DNA of 54,797 nt from Verrucomicrobiota bacterium (GTDB taxonomy: Bacteria; Verrucomicrobiota; Kiritimatiellia; SS1-B-03-39; UBA6053): assembly GCA_020831625.1 (NCBI GenBank), contig JAFIGD010000035.1, positions 1-54,797 on the forward strand, written 5' to 3'. Each line of letters begins with the position of its first letter. Position 1 is the stretch's first letter. The notes below the pieces were generated by a model, which saw nothing but the letters and a program-made list of their open reading frames with translations, had not been told where the DNA came from and did no database searches. A program made the position numbers and the translations under genes. Positions 9,562-19,400 of this stretch are shown here, in pieces.

Positions 9562-9596
9562 AGTGGGATTGTCCCACTATGAAAGTTTGCAGTCAA
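9549..9596 (-). promoter_or_regulatory. Palindromic operator and promoter of the toxin-antitoxin operon
   Basis: A perfect inverted repeat has 20-base arms (9549-9568 and 9572-9591) around a 3-base loop. On the minus strand, TTGACT (9596-9591), a 17-base spacer and GACAAT (9573-9568) form a promoter. The ATG follows six bases after the -10. The palindrome covers the spacer, the -10, the start codon and the first codons. Binding there by the antitoxin would block polymerase directly. As RNA, only the part from the start codon onward would be transcribed. Confidence 0.7.
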
Positions 9597-9667
9597 GGAA
9601 ATTCAGTGTAAACAACCGATTCCCCCTTTGTTTCGACAATACGGCGATTGACGTTCCTTTGAGGCCT

Positions 9668-10654
9668 TTACCGAAATCTCGGAGCAATGGGGAGTTCGCT
9701 CCATCCGTTGAGGCTTTCGGTGAGTTCCCGGGCGGTGAAGAGGTAGATGACGGCGCGTTTGTTTTCGAGCCAGTCCATGTCGCGGGCGGCTTTGCGGAAG
9801 AGGCTCATGCGGGGCGGGGTGGAGGCGGAGCCGCGGTTGGCCATGCGGTCGATCGGCAGGGAGAGTTCGAGGGCGAGATGTTCGAGAAAACCGCTGCCGC
9901 GGGCGTGCATGTCGCCGCCGTCGCTGAAGACGTAGGTGTGGCTGTCGCCCAGCAGGAGAATGGGCGAAGATTCCTGGCGGATACTTTCGCCGTCGGTGCG
10001 CTGGACCCGTCGGGCCATGAGGGTTTCGGTCGGATCTCCGGCTTCGGTGAGGTCGCCCTGGAAGGTGATCTCAGCAAAGCCGCCGGATTCCAGTTCGATG
10101 GTGGGAATGTCTTCGAGGTCGGCGACTTCACGGACGCGTTCGGCCACGCGTTCGGCGGCGAATTCGGCGCCGCGCGGGGACCAGTGGGTGTCGGTTTTGC
10201 AGTAGACCTGGGTCATGTGTTGGGCTTCGGCGAAGAAGCTGCGGAGGTCAACGGTGTGAAAGCCCTCCTCCTTAAGCTGAGCGACAAAGGGGGCGGGGCG
10301 CTGCGAGGGAGGAAGCGGTCCGCCGGGGAGCGCGTCGGTTTGAATGGCGGCTTTGGCGGGGACGGGGACGATGATGAGGGGGATGCCGAGTTCGTCGAGC
10401 TGGCTTTTCAGGAGCCGCAGCGCGGGCAGGGGGTCGGCATTGGCTGGTTCAGGCGGCGTGGCGGGATTGATCCAGTCGGTGCCGCGGGCGAGGTGGCGGA
10501 GTTCGGAGGCGAGAAAGAGCCAGCCGTCCTCTCCGGCGATGACCCGGGCTTCGGGATTCGCTTCGAGCAGTTCGCTCGCGCGTGCGGCCAGCGGCTCGTC
10601 GGCGTGTAGGTTGACGGTGAAGAGGGCGGTGAGGAGAAGAAGGGTGTGTTTCAT
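9668..10654 (-). CDS. AlgJ/AlgX-like SGNH polysaccharide O-acetyltransferase
   Basis: 328 residues with a signal peptide (about 1-18, LHA/DE). The SGNH fold of AlgJ/AlgX is supported by GDSH at 236-239 (nucleophile Ser) and DTHW at 155-158 (catalytic Asp/His), plus GEDGWLFLASELRHL near 41-55, typical of these proteins. They move acetyl groups in the periplasm from the MBOAT protein onto an exported polysaccharide. It is the last gene of a three-gene minus-strand operon and overlaps the preceding gene as ATGA. The acetylated polymer is unknown because no polymerase or alginate gene is in the window. Confidence 0.82.
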   Translation of the reverse strand: MKHTLLLLTALFTVNLHADEPLAARASELLEANPEARVIAGEDGWLFLASELRHLARGTDWINPATPPEPANADPLPALRLLKSQLDELGIPLIIVPVPAKAAIQTDALPGGPLPPSQRPAPFVAQLKEEGFHTVDLRSFFAEAQHMTQVYCKTDTHWSPRGAEFAAERVAERVREVADLEDIPTIELESGGFAEITFQGDLTEAGDPTETLMARRVQRTDGESIRQESSPILLLGDSHTYVFSDGGDMHARGSGFLEHLALELSLPIDRMANRGSASTPPRMSLFRKAARDMDWLENKRAVIYLFTARELTESLNGWSELPIAPRFR

Positions 10655-12240
10655 GGCTGATAGCTTTCGATCCAGAAGGGTTCGACGAGTAGAAGATCGG
10701 GGTTGTCGAGCACGCTGACATTGAGCCCCCCGAATTCATCTTCGACATCCATAAAGGGGATAAGGTTCAAAGAAATGACCATGCCGGGGCGGAGGCGGGC
10801 GGCGTCGGTGAGGGTGTGGTTCCGCATGCTGAGGACGCGGGCGACGGTTTGGCCGCCGGTGACGGCGCCGTCCGCGCTTTGGAGATTGGTCAGGTGCAGG
10901 GTGATGACATGATCGGCATAGGGCACCTGTCCGGGGCGGGGGAAACTGCTGATTTCGGCGATGCGGGCGGTGCCGGTGAAAGGCTCAAAGCCGTCGATGA
11001 GCGGGGCGTCGTCCGGGGTTTCGGACGGCGCGGGGCGTTCCCGCGCGGCTTCGGGCAGTTGGATGAGGGACCAGTCGCCGAAACTGAGTTCGCGGGCGGC
11101 GAACTGCCAGACGACGATTTCGATGCCGTCGAGCCGGTTGGTGCCGCGGGCGAGGTCCTGCGCGAGCATCTTGCGGGTGGCGGAGGCTCCCGCGTCGTTT
11201 CGGCGCAGGGCGCGGACGGGTTCGCCGAGGGCGGCGCCGAGGTGTTCGGCGAGTCCGCCGCCCGCGCCCCAGCCCATGCCTTCGAGGCTGAAGATGTTGC
11301 TGAAGCTGTCGCCGAGGAGCAGCACCCGCTCGGGGGCGGCATTCTGTTCCACACGCTGATGGCGGACGGTTTCGGGCGCGATGAGGGTTTGTCCTTCGGG
11401 AAAGGAGAGCATCTCGGCGATGTCGCCGAAGTGGGTGATGTCGGATTCGATGATGTCGTACGGAACCGGATCGCGGGCGGAAAGAATTCCGAGGTCTTGG
11501 AGGCGTTCGGCGGTGAGGCGGGCGGCGGCGGACATGCCTTCGGGGGTCCAGTGGGTGTCGGTTTTCAGGTAGGGCAGTTCGCGGGCGTGCGCGGCGAGAT
11601 CAACCGCCGGGATGCCTTCGGATTCGAGGGCTTCGAGGAAGGGCTGTTCAGAGGGGTTGCGCAGAGGGGGCGAAAGCGGGCGTGCCGAGAGGCTTTCGGG
11701 ATGGATCTGAGGTTTGACGGGCGCGGGAACAACAACCAGGGTGATTCCGCGTTCGGCGAGCTGTTCTGAGAGGTCACGAATGGCGGCGAGAGGGGCTTGG
11801 ACGTCAAACGCGGGGCCGGTGACGTGGTCGATATCGGGCTGAAACAGCATCCAGTCGCCGCGGCCGCGCACGGCCTGTCCGTTGCCGGAGCCGAGCCGCC
11901 AGAGCAGGGGCTGGAGGGTGTCGAGCAGGGCGGGGCGGAACCAGGCATCGTCTTCGAGGTCGTCCTCCCAGTTTTCCATGGCGGTGAGCAGGGCGCGGTT
12001 GGCGCGGAAAAGACGGGTGCCTTCGGCGTCGCGGTTCCAGGCGCGGACGGCGGGTTCGGGGATGCGGCTGAATTCGCGGAGCACTTTGGTTTTCAGAAAA
12101 AGCTGCGCGACGGTGCCGAGGAGGAACAGAACCGCCAGACCGGCAATCAGGGTCCATGCGCCGGCGGGCCGCAGGTCGGTGTGGCCGATTTCGCGTTTGG
12201 CCTGCGCTTCGCGTTCCGGAATGGGGATGGGATGTGCCAT
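10651..12240 (-). CDS. Membrane-anchored AlgX/AlgJ-like SGNH acetyltransferase
   Basis: 529 residues. A cytoplasmic N-terminus of about 30 residues is followed by one membrane helix (about 31-48) and a periplasmic SGNH domain with DTHW (228-231) and GDSFS (310-314). The arrangement of a substrate-like loop (VVVPAPVKPQIHPE) before DTHW matches AlgJ/AlgX. The C-terminal ~150 residues form a beta-rich domain that may bind carbohydrate, as AlgX does, though this is inferred. It lies 11 bases after algI and overlaps the next gene, giving a membrane-tethered plus a soluble transferase in one operon. Confidence 0.82.
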   Translation of the reverse strand: MAHPIPIPEREAQAKREIGHTDLRPAGAWTLIAGLAVLFLLGTVAQLFLKTKVLREFSRIPEPAVRAWNRDAEGTRLFRANRALLTAMENWEDDLEDDAWFRPALLDTLQPLLWRLGSGNGQAVRGRGDWMLFQPDIDHVTGPAFDVQAPLAAIRDLSEQLAERGITLVVVPAPVKPQIHPESLSARPLSPPLRNPSEQPFLEALESEGIPAVDLAAHARELPYLKTDTHWTPEGMSAAARLTAERLQDLGILSARDPVPYDIIESDITHFGDIAEMLSFPEGQTLIAPETVRHQRVEQNAAPERVLLLGDSFSNIFSLEGMGWGAGGGLAEHLGAALGEPVRALRRNDAGASATRKMLAQDLARGTNRLDGIEIVVWQFAARELSFGDWSLIQLPEAARERPAPSETPDDAPLIDGFEPFTGTARIAEISSFPRPGQVPYADHVITLHLTNLQSADGAVTGGQTVARVLSMRNHTLTDAARLRPGMVISLNLIPFMDVEDEFGGLNVSVLDNPDLLLVEPFWIESYQP

Positions 12241-12251
12241 GGGTCGTTTGC

Positions 12252-13688
12252 TTAGAAAATGAAGTAGATGAAGGGGTTGAAGGCCTGAATGGTCATGTAG
12301 CCCGCCGAGGCGAAGAGGGCGAGAAGGGTGAGGGCGATTTTCCAGGCGGGGAGCTTGCGGGTCCAGTCCCAGGTTTGGGGGGCGAACCAGGTGATCAGGG
12401 CGGCGGCGGCCATGCTGAGAAGGAAATAGGGGCTGTAGAGCTGGCCGCCGACAAGGGCGGCGCGGTCGTCACCGCCGCCGCCGAAGAGGGTGGCGACCAT
12501 GCGGAAGGCGTCGCGCACGGTGTTGGCGCGGAAGAAGATCCAGGCGACACAGACGATGAAGAAGGTGACCGTTTTGCCGAGCAGGCGGGGGAGGTTGGGC
12601 TTGAAGGCGCGTTCGAGGGCGAGAAAAACGCCGTGGATGCCGCCCCAGACGACGAAGGTCCAGGCGGCGCCGTGCCAGAGGCCGCCGATGAGCATGACCA
12701 GGGCGAGGTTGATGTAGGTGCGGTGAACGCCGCGCCGGTTGCCGCCGAGGGGGATGTAGAGGTATTCGCGCAGCCAGGTGGAGAGGGAGATGTGCCAGCG
12801 GCGCCAGAATTCGGTGATGGAGGCGGCGTGGTAGGGGGAGTCGAAGTTTTTGGGAAAGACAAAGCCGATCATGAGGCCGAGGCCGATGGCCATGTCGGTG
12901 TAGGCGCTGAAGTCGAAATAGATTTGGAAGGCGTAGGCGAGGGTGCCATACCAGGCGTCGGTTGTGGAGACGGCCCCGGCGTTGAAAACGAGGTCGGCGA
13001 TGTTGCCGGCGGGATTGGCGAGCCAGATTTTCTTGGTCATGCCGAGGGCGAAAAAGGCGACGCCGCGCGCGAATTTCTCCGGAGTGTGGGAGCGGGTGAT
13101 GATCTGGTCGGCGACTTCCTGGAAGCGGATGATGGGTCCGGCCACCAACTGGGGGAAGAGGGAGACGTAGCAGGAGAAATCGACAAATTTTCGGATGGCT
13201 TTGGCTTCGCCGCGGTAGCAGTCGATGGAATAACTCATGGACTGGAAGGTGTAGAAGCTGATGCCCAGGGGGAGGACGACATTGAGGGTGCGTTCGAAGA
13301 GCGGGGCGGCGGCGCCGAAGAGGAGGGCGAGTTCGTTGACGGAGTCGACGAAAAAGTTGAAGTATTTGAAGAAACCGAGAAGGGAGAGGTTGGTGAGAAT
13401 GGAGACGATGAGAGCGGTGCGCTGGGAGCGGGTGCGCGGGGCGCCGATATCGAGGGCTTCGATTTCACCGTTCGGGCCGCGGGCGGGGGCGGCGATGACC
13501 AGACCGCAGATGTAGTCCACCACGGTGGAGAAAAACATGAGAAAGACAAACAGGGGGTTGGCCCAGCCATAGAAAAAGTAGCTGAGGAGGGTCAGGAACA
13601 GCGTCCGCCCTTTGGACGGGCAGGCGTAGTAGCCAAGCAGCACGATCGGCAGAAACCAGAAAAGAAAAAGATGTGAGCTGAAAACCAT
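12252..13688 (-). CDS. algI: MBOAT O-acyltransferase, AlgI type
   Basis: 478 residues, multi-spanning membrane protein, normal AlgI length. Family marks are the N-terminal FSSHLFLFWFLPIVLLGYY, FPQLVAGPIIRF, the EFWRRWHISLSTWLREYLYIPLGGNR block with H299, and GLWHGAAWTFVVWGG with the catalytic His (H339). AlgI-type MBOATs pass acetyl groups across the inner membrane to periplasmic SGNH partners, which here are the next two genes. The gene name marks the family; alginate itself is not implied. First gene of the operon. I see no convincing promoter or Shine-Dalgarno in the ~70 bases upstream. Confidence 0.9.
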   Translation of the reverse strand: MVFSSHLFLFWFLPIVLLGYYACPSKGRTLFLTLLSYFFYGWANPLFVFLMFFSTVVDYICGLVIAAPARGPNGEIEALDIGAPRTRSQRTALIVSILTNLSLLGFFKYFNFFVDSVNELALLFGAAAPLFERTLNVVLPLGISFYTFQSMSYSIDCYRGEAKAIRKFVDFSCYVSLFPQLVAGPIIRFQEVADQIITRSHTPEKFARGVAFFALGMTKKIWLANPAGNIADLVFNAGAVSTTDAWYGTLAYAFQIYFDFSAYTDMAIGLGLMIGFVFPKNFDSPYHAASITEFWRRWHISLSTWLREYLYIPLGGNRRGVHRTYINLALVMLIGGLWHGAAWTFVVWGGIHGVFLALERAFKPNLPRLLGKTVTFFIVCVAWIFFRANTVRDAFRMVATLFGGGGDDRAALVGGQLYSPYFLLSMAAAALITWFAPQTWDWTRKLPAWKIALTLLALFASAGYMTIQAFNPFIYFIF

Positions 13689-14187
13689 GGGAAAATAATC
13701 TGAAAGATGTGTTTCGTGTTATGCGTAAAGAATTGCAGAAAAATCGCAAACTAAAAATACACGGGCGTTTTCCCGTAATCAGAACCCGCCTGGGATGAAC
13801 CTTGGATCTTGACAAAGCTGATGGGTTTTTCGATGCCGTGGAACTGATCGAGTTCATTGGCGTGAAAGATGTCATAGACCATGCCCCCCCCCTGGCCGCA
13901 GAACGTTTGCCGTCCTGAAGCAGGGGGAACCCCGGGTGCAGAGTGTTCCGCAGTGAACGCAGGGACGGCCATGAAGAGAGGCATCTGAGGAATCTGTCAT
14001 ATTGAAGTATTCACTGACAAATAGATTGTGCGGAATTTTCAGCTTTAAGGTGGCTCGAAATCTGCTCTTTCCTTTTTGCGCTTAAAAGTCGCATCACCTC
14101 TTGACCTCCTATGAGTCTTGTGTTTTCTTATAGGTATAACAGGAATCCACGTGCTTTGCCATTCGTCATGCTTACCCGGAGAGAACC
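13689..14187. other. Divergent intergenic region (about 500 bases)
   Basis: This separates algI (minus) from the transglutaminase-like gene (plus) and should hold both promoters. TTGACC at 14101-14106 and TATAAC at 14135-14140 are visible, but their spacing (28 bases) is wrong for a simple promoter, so I do not assign one. ACGGG and CCCGT arms around 13763-13778 form a short hairpin followed by T-rich sequence on the minus strand. A nine-base C run occurs near 13886-13894. A possible gene remnant at 13751-13984 is listed separately. Confidence 0.5.
13751..13984 (-). pseudogene. Possible small ORF or gene remnant interrupted by a G9 run
   Basis: 77 codons. The part after the nine-base homopolymer (from MVYDIFHANELDQFHG) has a strong preference for C or G in third positions, like real genes nearby. 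The part before it reads more coherently in the next frame (for example SLRNTLHPGFPLL). This suggests an ancestral gene frameshifted at the homopolymer, a phase-variable gene, or a sequencing error. The end overlaps a weak terminator-like hairpin. I do not recognise a family and would not rely on this call. Confidence 0.25.
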
Positions 14188-16449
14188 ATGTTTTTATTAA
14201 GTCCCTTTGCCCGACGTGTTCAGGCCTCCTTTCTGAGCATTCTTTTGTTTGCAGCCACACTGTTCCCATCCGCAGTCATTCTCGCGGCCGAACCCTTTTC
14301 GGAGATGAGCCCGGATCAGCAAATGGAAACAATGGAGGAATTTTTCCGGGCGGCCCGGGCCTACCGGGACACGCTGAGCGGTGAGGGGTACGATCCTGCC
14401 GGGCTGGTGCGCAGGATTGGGAATGATCCTCAAGTCCTTTTGGACTGGGTCATGGAAAATACCGTCGAAGTTCTGTACGAGGGGCGGCTGCGTTCTCCCT
14501 CCGCCGTTATGATGGATGGCACCGGAAATTCTCTGGACCGTGCTGTTTTTCTGGCCAGGCTTTTGGAATTGGGCGGCCATCAGGTTAAGCTGGCCTCCGC
14601 CGAAGTGGAACCGGTCCCGTTCAGCGGCGGTGTCCCTCTTCGTGATGCGTGGCTTCCACCGGTTCAGGCAATTCCTGACGATGCCGAAGACCTCGACGGG
14701 CTGGCCCAACTGAGCGAAATGACCAGCATGTTTGAGCGGCGTATGGAAAGGATTGCCGCACGGATGGACACACAAATCCCCGTTTTGCACGCCTGGCTTG
14801 AGACGGTCGAATCCCCGCGGGAGTCTCCGCGTTTCACGCCGGCCAGGATCTGGTGGGTGGTTGTCGGAAACAACGGCGAAGAGAGGATCCTCAACCCGGC
14901 CGGGGGGGAGGTTCCGAATCCCGACACAGAAGTGCGTGTTGAGGATTTGGATGATGCGCTGTATCAGCGGGTCACGTTTGAAGTCCGGGTTGAACGCCGG
15001 GATGAAAATGGATTTCACACCGAGACCGCACTGGAGCACACGCTGCGTCCGGCGGATTATACCCACGCACATTTTGAGATTGGGCTGATGAGCGACGATT
15101 TAAATTTGAGTTTGGAAAGGATGCGTGAGCTTGAAGACGATTATTTTCATGAAGTCATGCGGCAAATGAAAGAAAGCTCCAACTGGATTCCTTTTCTTGA
15201 AATCGGAAATGATTTGATCATACAGATGGGGTTCGATGACAAAGGTGTTCTGAATGATAATCATTTGCAAAGCGCCACTGGACGGGCGGTCACCCGGGCG
15301 ACCGGTGCGCTGGGGGGCATCGGGCTCAGAGGCGCAGACCGCCGCCCGCAGAGTCTCCTGACCGGAGTGGATCTGGTGTTTCAATGGGAGCATCCGGGCG
15401 GAGAGGTGCGCAGGGAGGTCCGGCGGGTTTACGATGTTTTTCCGGACGACCCGGCCAGGCAACAGTCCCATGCGGAAGGGATGGAACTGAGCGACGAAGA
15501 TAAAATCGTGCGCGGAATGGCCCTGAGCCGTCAGTCCAGCGTGTTAATGCAAACGGGTTTCATGGAGCGTGAATTCTCTTCCGCCCGGCAGCTGGATCAT
15601 CTGCTGGCCAGCCGGCCCGCCATGCTGGGGGCCCTGCATTTTGAAGCCGGAAACAACACGGCTCAAGTCCAGGCCTCGTTGGAAAACTTAAATGTTTTTC
15701 CCGAGGAATTATATGACTGGGCCACCACCCGCGCGGAATTCAATCCCTTCATGAATGAGATTTTTTTAGCAGAGGCGAATCTTGTTGCCTGGCATACGCA
15801 GCCAATGCCTGGTGAGGAGGGGGAAACGTATCTCCGCACCGGTATAGATATTCTCGGCAACCGTTTGAAATCCACGGACGGGGAAACCGAACCGGTGTTT
15901 ATGCAGGGGATGGTGGACGCACTGGTGGAATCTGTGATTGTGGAAATGCGAAATCCGGACATGGTCAGCACCTCCCTGTTAATGGAGCGAACCGGAGCGG
16001 ATGCCTGGATTGCCCTTGGATCGCGCGGGGATCTCGAGGCGCATTCGTTTTCGCCAAGAATTCAGCATCAACTGGTAAAAGCCCTTGAACAGGGTTTGGT
16101 GCTGATGATCCCGGATTCACTGGGCGGTCTCCCGTATGAAGAAACGGCATGGTGGGAACTCAATCCCGAAACCGGAGAAATTATGGGCCGGATCGGAGAG
16201 GAGGGGTGGGGCGGCGGAGCAGCCATGTACGGCGCGAAAGTCGTTCTAATTGGAGCAAAACTGGTTGCCCTTCTGGCCTCAATGTATGTGTGTCATCAAA
16301 ATATGTCCGCTGCATGTTTTATTTGTAACTATGTTGGGGCTCTCCTGCTGGTCTTTGCCGCAATTTCCGGTCCGGGCGCTGCGGTGGGATTGCTGTTCGC
16401 CGGCGTTTACAGGACCGTTGGTTGTGGTCTCGCCATAGGATTGTCCTGA
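14188..16449 (+). CDS. Transglutaminase-like exported protein lacking the catalytic triad
   Basis: 753 residues with a signal peptide (about 1-34). Residues ~75-240 have the order of a transglutaminase-like fold: a helix (QVLLDWVMENTVEVLYEGRLR), the nucleophile helix as GNSLDRAVFLARLLELGG, then IWWVVVGNNG and ILNPAGG. Serine 115 sits where the active-site Cys normally is, the His position reads Ile/Trp, and the Asp of the usual LDP reads Asn. It is therefore probably a binding or scaffold domain. The middle (about 250-660) is helical with no recognised motif. The last ~80 residues are Gly/Ala-rich and hydrophobic, with two or three membrane-like segments and several cysteines. It is followed after 17 bases by the giant VWA gene. 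Confidence 0.75.
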   Translation: MFLLSPFARRVQASFLSILLFAATLFPSAVILAAEPFSEMSPDQQMETMEEFFRAARAYRDTLSGEGYDPAGLVRRIGNDPQVLLDWVMENTVEVLYEGRLRSPSAVMMDGTGNSLDRAVFLARLLELGGHQVKLASAEVEPVPFSGGVPLRDAWLPPVQAIPDDAEDLDGLAQLSEMTSMFERRMERIAARMDTQIPVLHAWLETVESPRESPRFTPARIWWVVVGNNGEERILNPAGGEVPNPDTEVRVEDLDDALYQRVTFEVRVERRDENGFHTETALEHTLRPADYTHAHFEIGLMSDDLNLSLERMRELEDDYFHEVMRQMKESSNWIPFLEIGNDLIIQMGFDDKGVLNDNHLQSATGRAVTRATGALGGIGLRGADRRPQSLLTGVDLVFQWEHPGGEVRREVRRVYDVFPDDPARQQSHAEGMELSDEDKIVRGMALSRQSSVLMQTGFMEREFSSARQLDHLLASRPAMLGALHFEAGNNTAQVQASLENLNVFPEELYDWATTRAEFNPFMNEIFLAEANLVAWHTQPMPGEEGETYLRTGIDILGNRLKSTDGETEPVFMQGMVDALVESVIVEMRNPDMVSTSLLMERTGADAWIALGSRGDLEAHSFSPRIQHQLVKALEQGLVLMIPDSLGGLPYEETAWWELNPETGEIMGRIGEEGWGGGAAMYGAKVVLIGAKLVALLASMYVCHQNMSAACFICNYVGALLLVFAAISGPGAAVGLLFAGVYRTVGCGLAIGLS

Positions 16450-16466
16450 ACGAGGAGGAGATGAAA

Positions 16467-19400
16467 ATGAAAATACTCTTCCCCGCACTTTTCGTTGCCG
16501 CCTGCCTGAACGTTTATGCCGTGCCGCCGCTGGTGGTCACCTCGGATTTAGAAGGGCGTTTGCGTCCCTGCGCTGACTGTCCGGCGGCCACCGGGTATCC
16601 CGGTTTGGCCCGGATTGCCGCCGGGGTTTCGGCTTTGCGCGACCGGCATTCCGATCTTTTATTTGTCGATGCCGGGAATGCGCTGATGGGGAGCGACAGC
16701 ACCGCCAGCCGCGGAGCTTTGGCGGCGGAGTTGCTGATGCGGATTCAGCCGGATGCTCTGAACATCAGTCACCGCGACTTCCGGTTCGGCGCGGAGCGTT
16801 TGCTGGAGGTGCTGGCGGAGAGCAGTCTTCCGGCCGTGTCTGCCAATGTGCGGGCGGCGGATGGAACTCAACTTTTTGAACCGTACCGAATCCTTCGGGA
16901 TACAGTTGTTCTTGGTTTGACCGAAGTTCCCGCCGGTATGGCATTTCTTCCGCATTTAAGACAGCAGTTGGAAGGCGTGGAGATTCTGAATCCGACTGAA
17001 GCTCTCCGGTCTTTGGCACCCGATTTGCCGGGCAGCGGTTCGTTGGTGATCCTTTATTATGGTGGCCGTCCCGGAGCAGAGGCCCTGGCAGCGACGGCAC
17101 TGGAATTGTTTCCGGGACGTGAAATCCGCATGGCGCTGGCGGGTGCGGCCGAGGCGCGGTTTGACGGGGTGGACATGATTCCGGCGGACGTGAGCGGGAA
17201 AACCCTGGCGGTCAGCGGCGGGGCGGAGCCGGTGGAGGTGTCGGATCTTGAGCCGGATCCGGGGATGGCTGCGATGCTGTCAGACCGACTGAAACCCGCC
17301 GCGGATGAACCGGTTGAAGACGCCGCGGATTCAGCGCGGATCGATTTTTCAGCGGAGCGCACCGTGCTGGCGGCACCGGTGCGGGGATCCAACCGCGGAT
17401 TTTCGGCGGCGGTGTTCGGGGTGGAGCGTCCGGCGGATCTGGGGGGACTGTCCCCGGCGGAGGACGCGCAGTGGCTGGTGCTGGATGTGCAAATTGAAAA
17501 TGATCAGGCGATTGATCTGATGCTGGAGCTGGACTACGAGGAGGCGCTGCTGCTGGGGCCGCTGCACCGTCAGTTGTTTGTGGTTGTGAATGGTATCCAC
17601 GCGCGGCCCGCGGCGCGGCCGGAGGGAGATGTCGCGGGATTGTTTCCGAATACCTCGCGTCTGTTGCGGACGGGAGACGCTGTCCGGGGCAGAATTGCAT
17701 TCGAAGTGCCGGAGGGGGAGGTCCATTCGCTTTCGCTGCATTATTATCATGATCTGTTTCCGCCGCTGCAGGTGGACATTGGCGGGGATGTGGCGCGGGA
17801 GGAAACGGACGCGCTGCATCATGGGGTGTCGGAGAATCAGATGGCGGTGTGGGTGACGGGGGTGGAGCGGCTGAATGAGATCGCGGGCGTCCCGGCGCCG
17901 GAGGGAATGGACTGGCTGGCGGTGGATCTTCTCGGCCAAGGCATGCGCATGGATGAGATTGACGCGCTGGCGGTTCAGCGGGGTGCGGACTTGAACGAAA
18001 AGGTCGGGAATGCCCGGGTGACCGATTACTTAAGGGCTGACGGACTCATCCAGCTGGTGGTGGACGGCGGGGATGTGTATGTGCGGGACGAACGGGTGTC
18101 GGTTTTGCCGATGAACCCGACGTTTCTGCCGGATGCGAAAACGGGCGGACGCATGGTGTTTCCGGTGCCGCGGGATGCGAAGGTGCTGGAGCTGGCGCTG
18201 GATTTTCCGGAGTACCGCGGTGCCGCGGGGGCGCGGTTTCCGGACGCGATCCGCTTTGTGCTGGAGGGGGATCCCGAAACGCTGCGTGCCTCTGAGGCGC
18301 TGGCGCGCATCGAGGATGATCCGTTGCCGCTGGAGATTTTGTCGGCGCGCTGGAGGGAGAATCCGGTGTCGCTGGAGGTGGAGGCGCAAATTCGGAATGT
18401 GAGCAACACCGGCGGGATGTATCAGGGGGTGCGGCGGGCGCGGCTGCGGATGCCGGATCAGTCTATTCTCAACGCCACTGCGACCCGTCTTCGCGGCGGG
18501 CTCTCCACGCCGGAAGAAATGTGGCTGCCGCCGGGCGGCGAGCCGCGGCGGATCTGGTTTGTGTTTGAGCCGGAGGAGACGGCGCGGCGGGTGGATTTCC
18601 ATTACAACGGTGTGACCTCCGGGGGGACGGTGCCGCTGGATTTTGAGAACGGAACTGTGAGCGCCTCCGAGGTGGAGGTTGCGGAGGGTGAGGCCGGTGA
18701 AGCTCGGGAGGGACTGGCGCGGGTGACGGAGGCGGAAGAGGAGACGGCGACGGGCGTGCGGACAGAAGTGCACCGTCCGACGCCAAGCCGGCCACCGGTG
18801 GATTTTCCTCTTTCGAAACTGGCGGAAGATCCGGAGGCCGAGCCGCCGGAAAACCCCATCGTTTTGAATTTGACGGGACGAAACGAGCGGATTGAGGTGG
18901 AGATGCCGCACGCGTTTTTGTTTGAGTCCATTCACGGGAGTGCTGTGGAGGACGACAAGCTGATGTTGGGCGTTCAGGTGCGGGTTCAGCGGCGCGGGGA
19001 TACCGATGCGGGAAGGGATGAGCAGTATGTGCAGCGGAACTGGGAAGAGACGATTTTCGCGGTGGATGGCCGGGGATATTTGATTCCGGCGGAGAGGGTG
19101 CGGCGGGATCCGTTGTCGATGTCCGGCGGAATCCGCCTGCAGCGGACGGGTGAACCCGGGGAGGGCTTGCTGTATTTTCCGATCCCGGCAGAGAATCTGG
19201 GTCATGTGGAGTTGCTGTGGATGGACGCGGAATACGGTCACATGCGCTTTCCGGTGTTTCCGGTCGGGGAGACGGTTCCAGAGCCGGATCCGTTGCTTGC
19301 GGGAACGAATCCGGTGGCCTCGGTGCAGGTGCACGGTTTCGGGCCGGCGGAGACATTTGAAGGCCGCGAGGCTTCTGAGGGGCAGTGGCTGGTGCTGGAT

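Noticed and set aside
9548-10609. Plus-strand 353-codon ORF opposite the AlgJ-like gene
   Set aside because: Antisense shadow: the minus frame has SGNH motifs and a signal peptide; this one has only Gly/Phe-rich runs.
12156-13676. Plus-strand 506-codon ORF opposite algI
   Set aside because: Gly/Glu/Asp-rich low-complexity product from the GC-skewed antisense frame of a clear MBOAT gene; no family motif.
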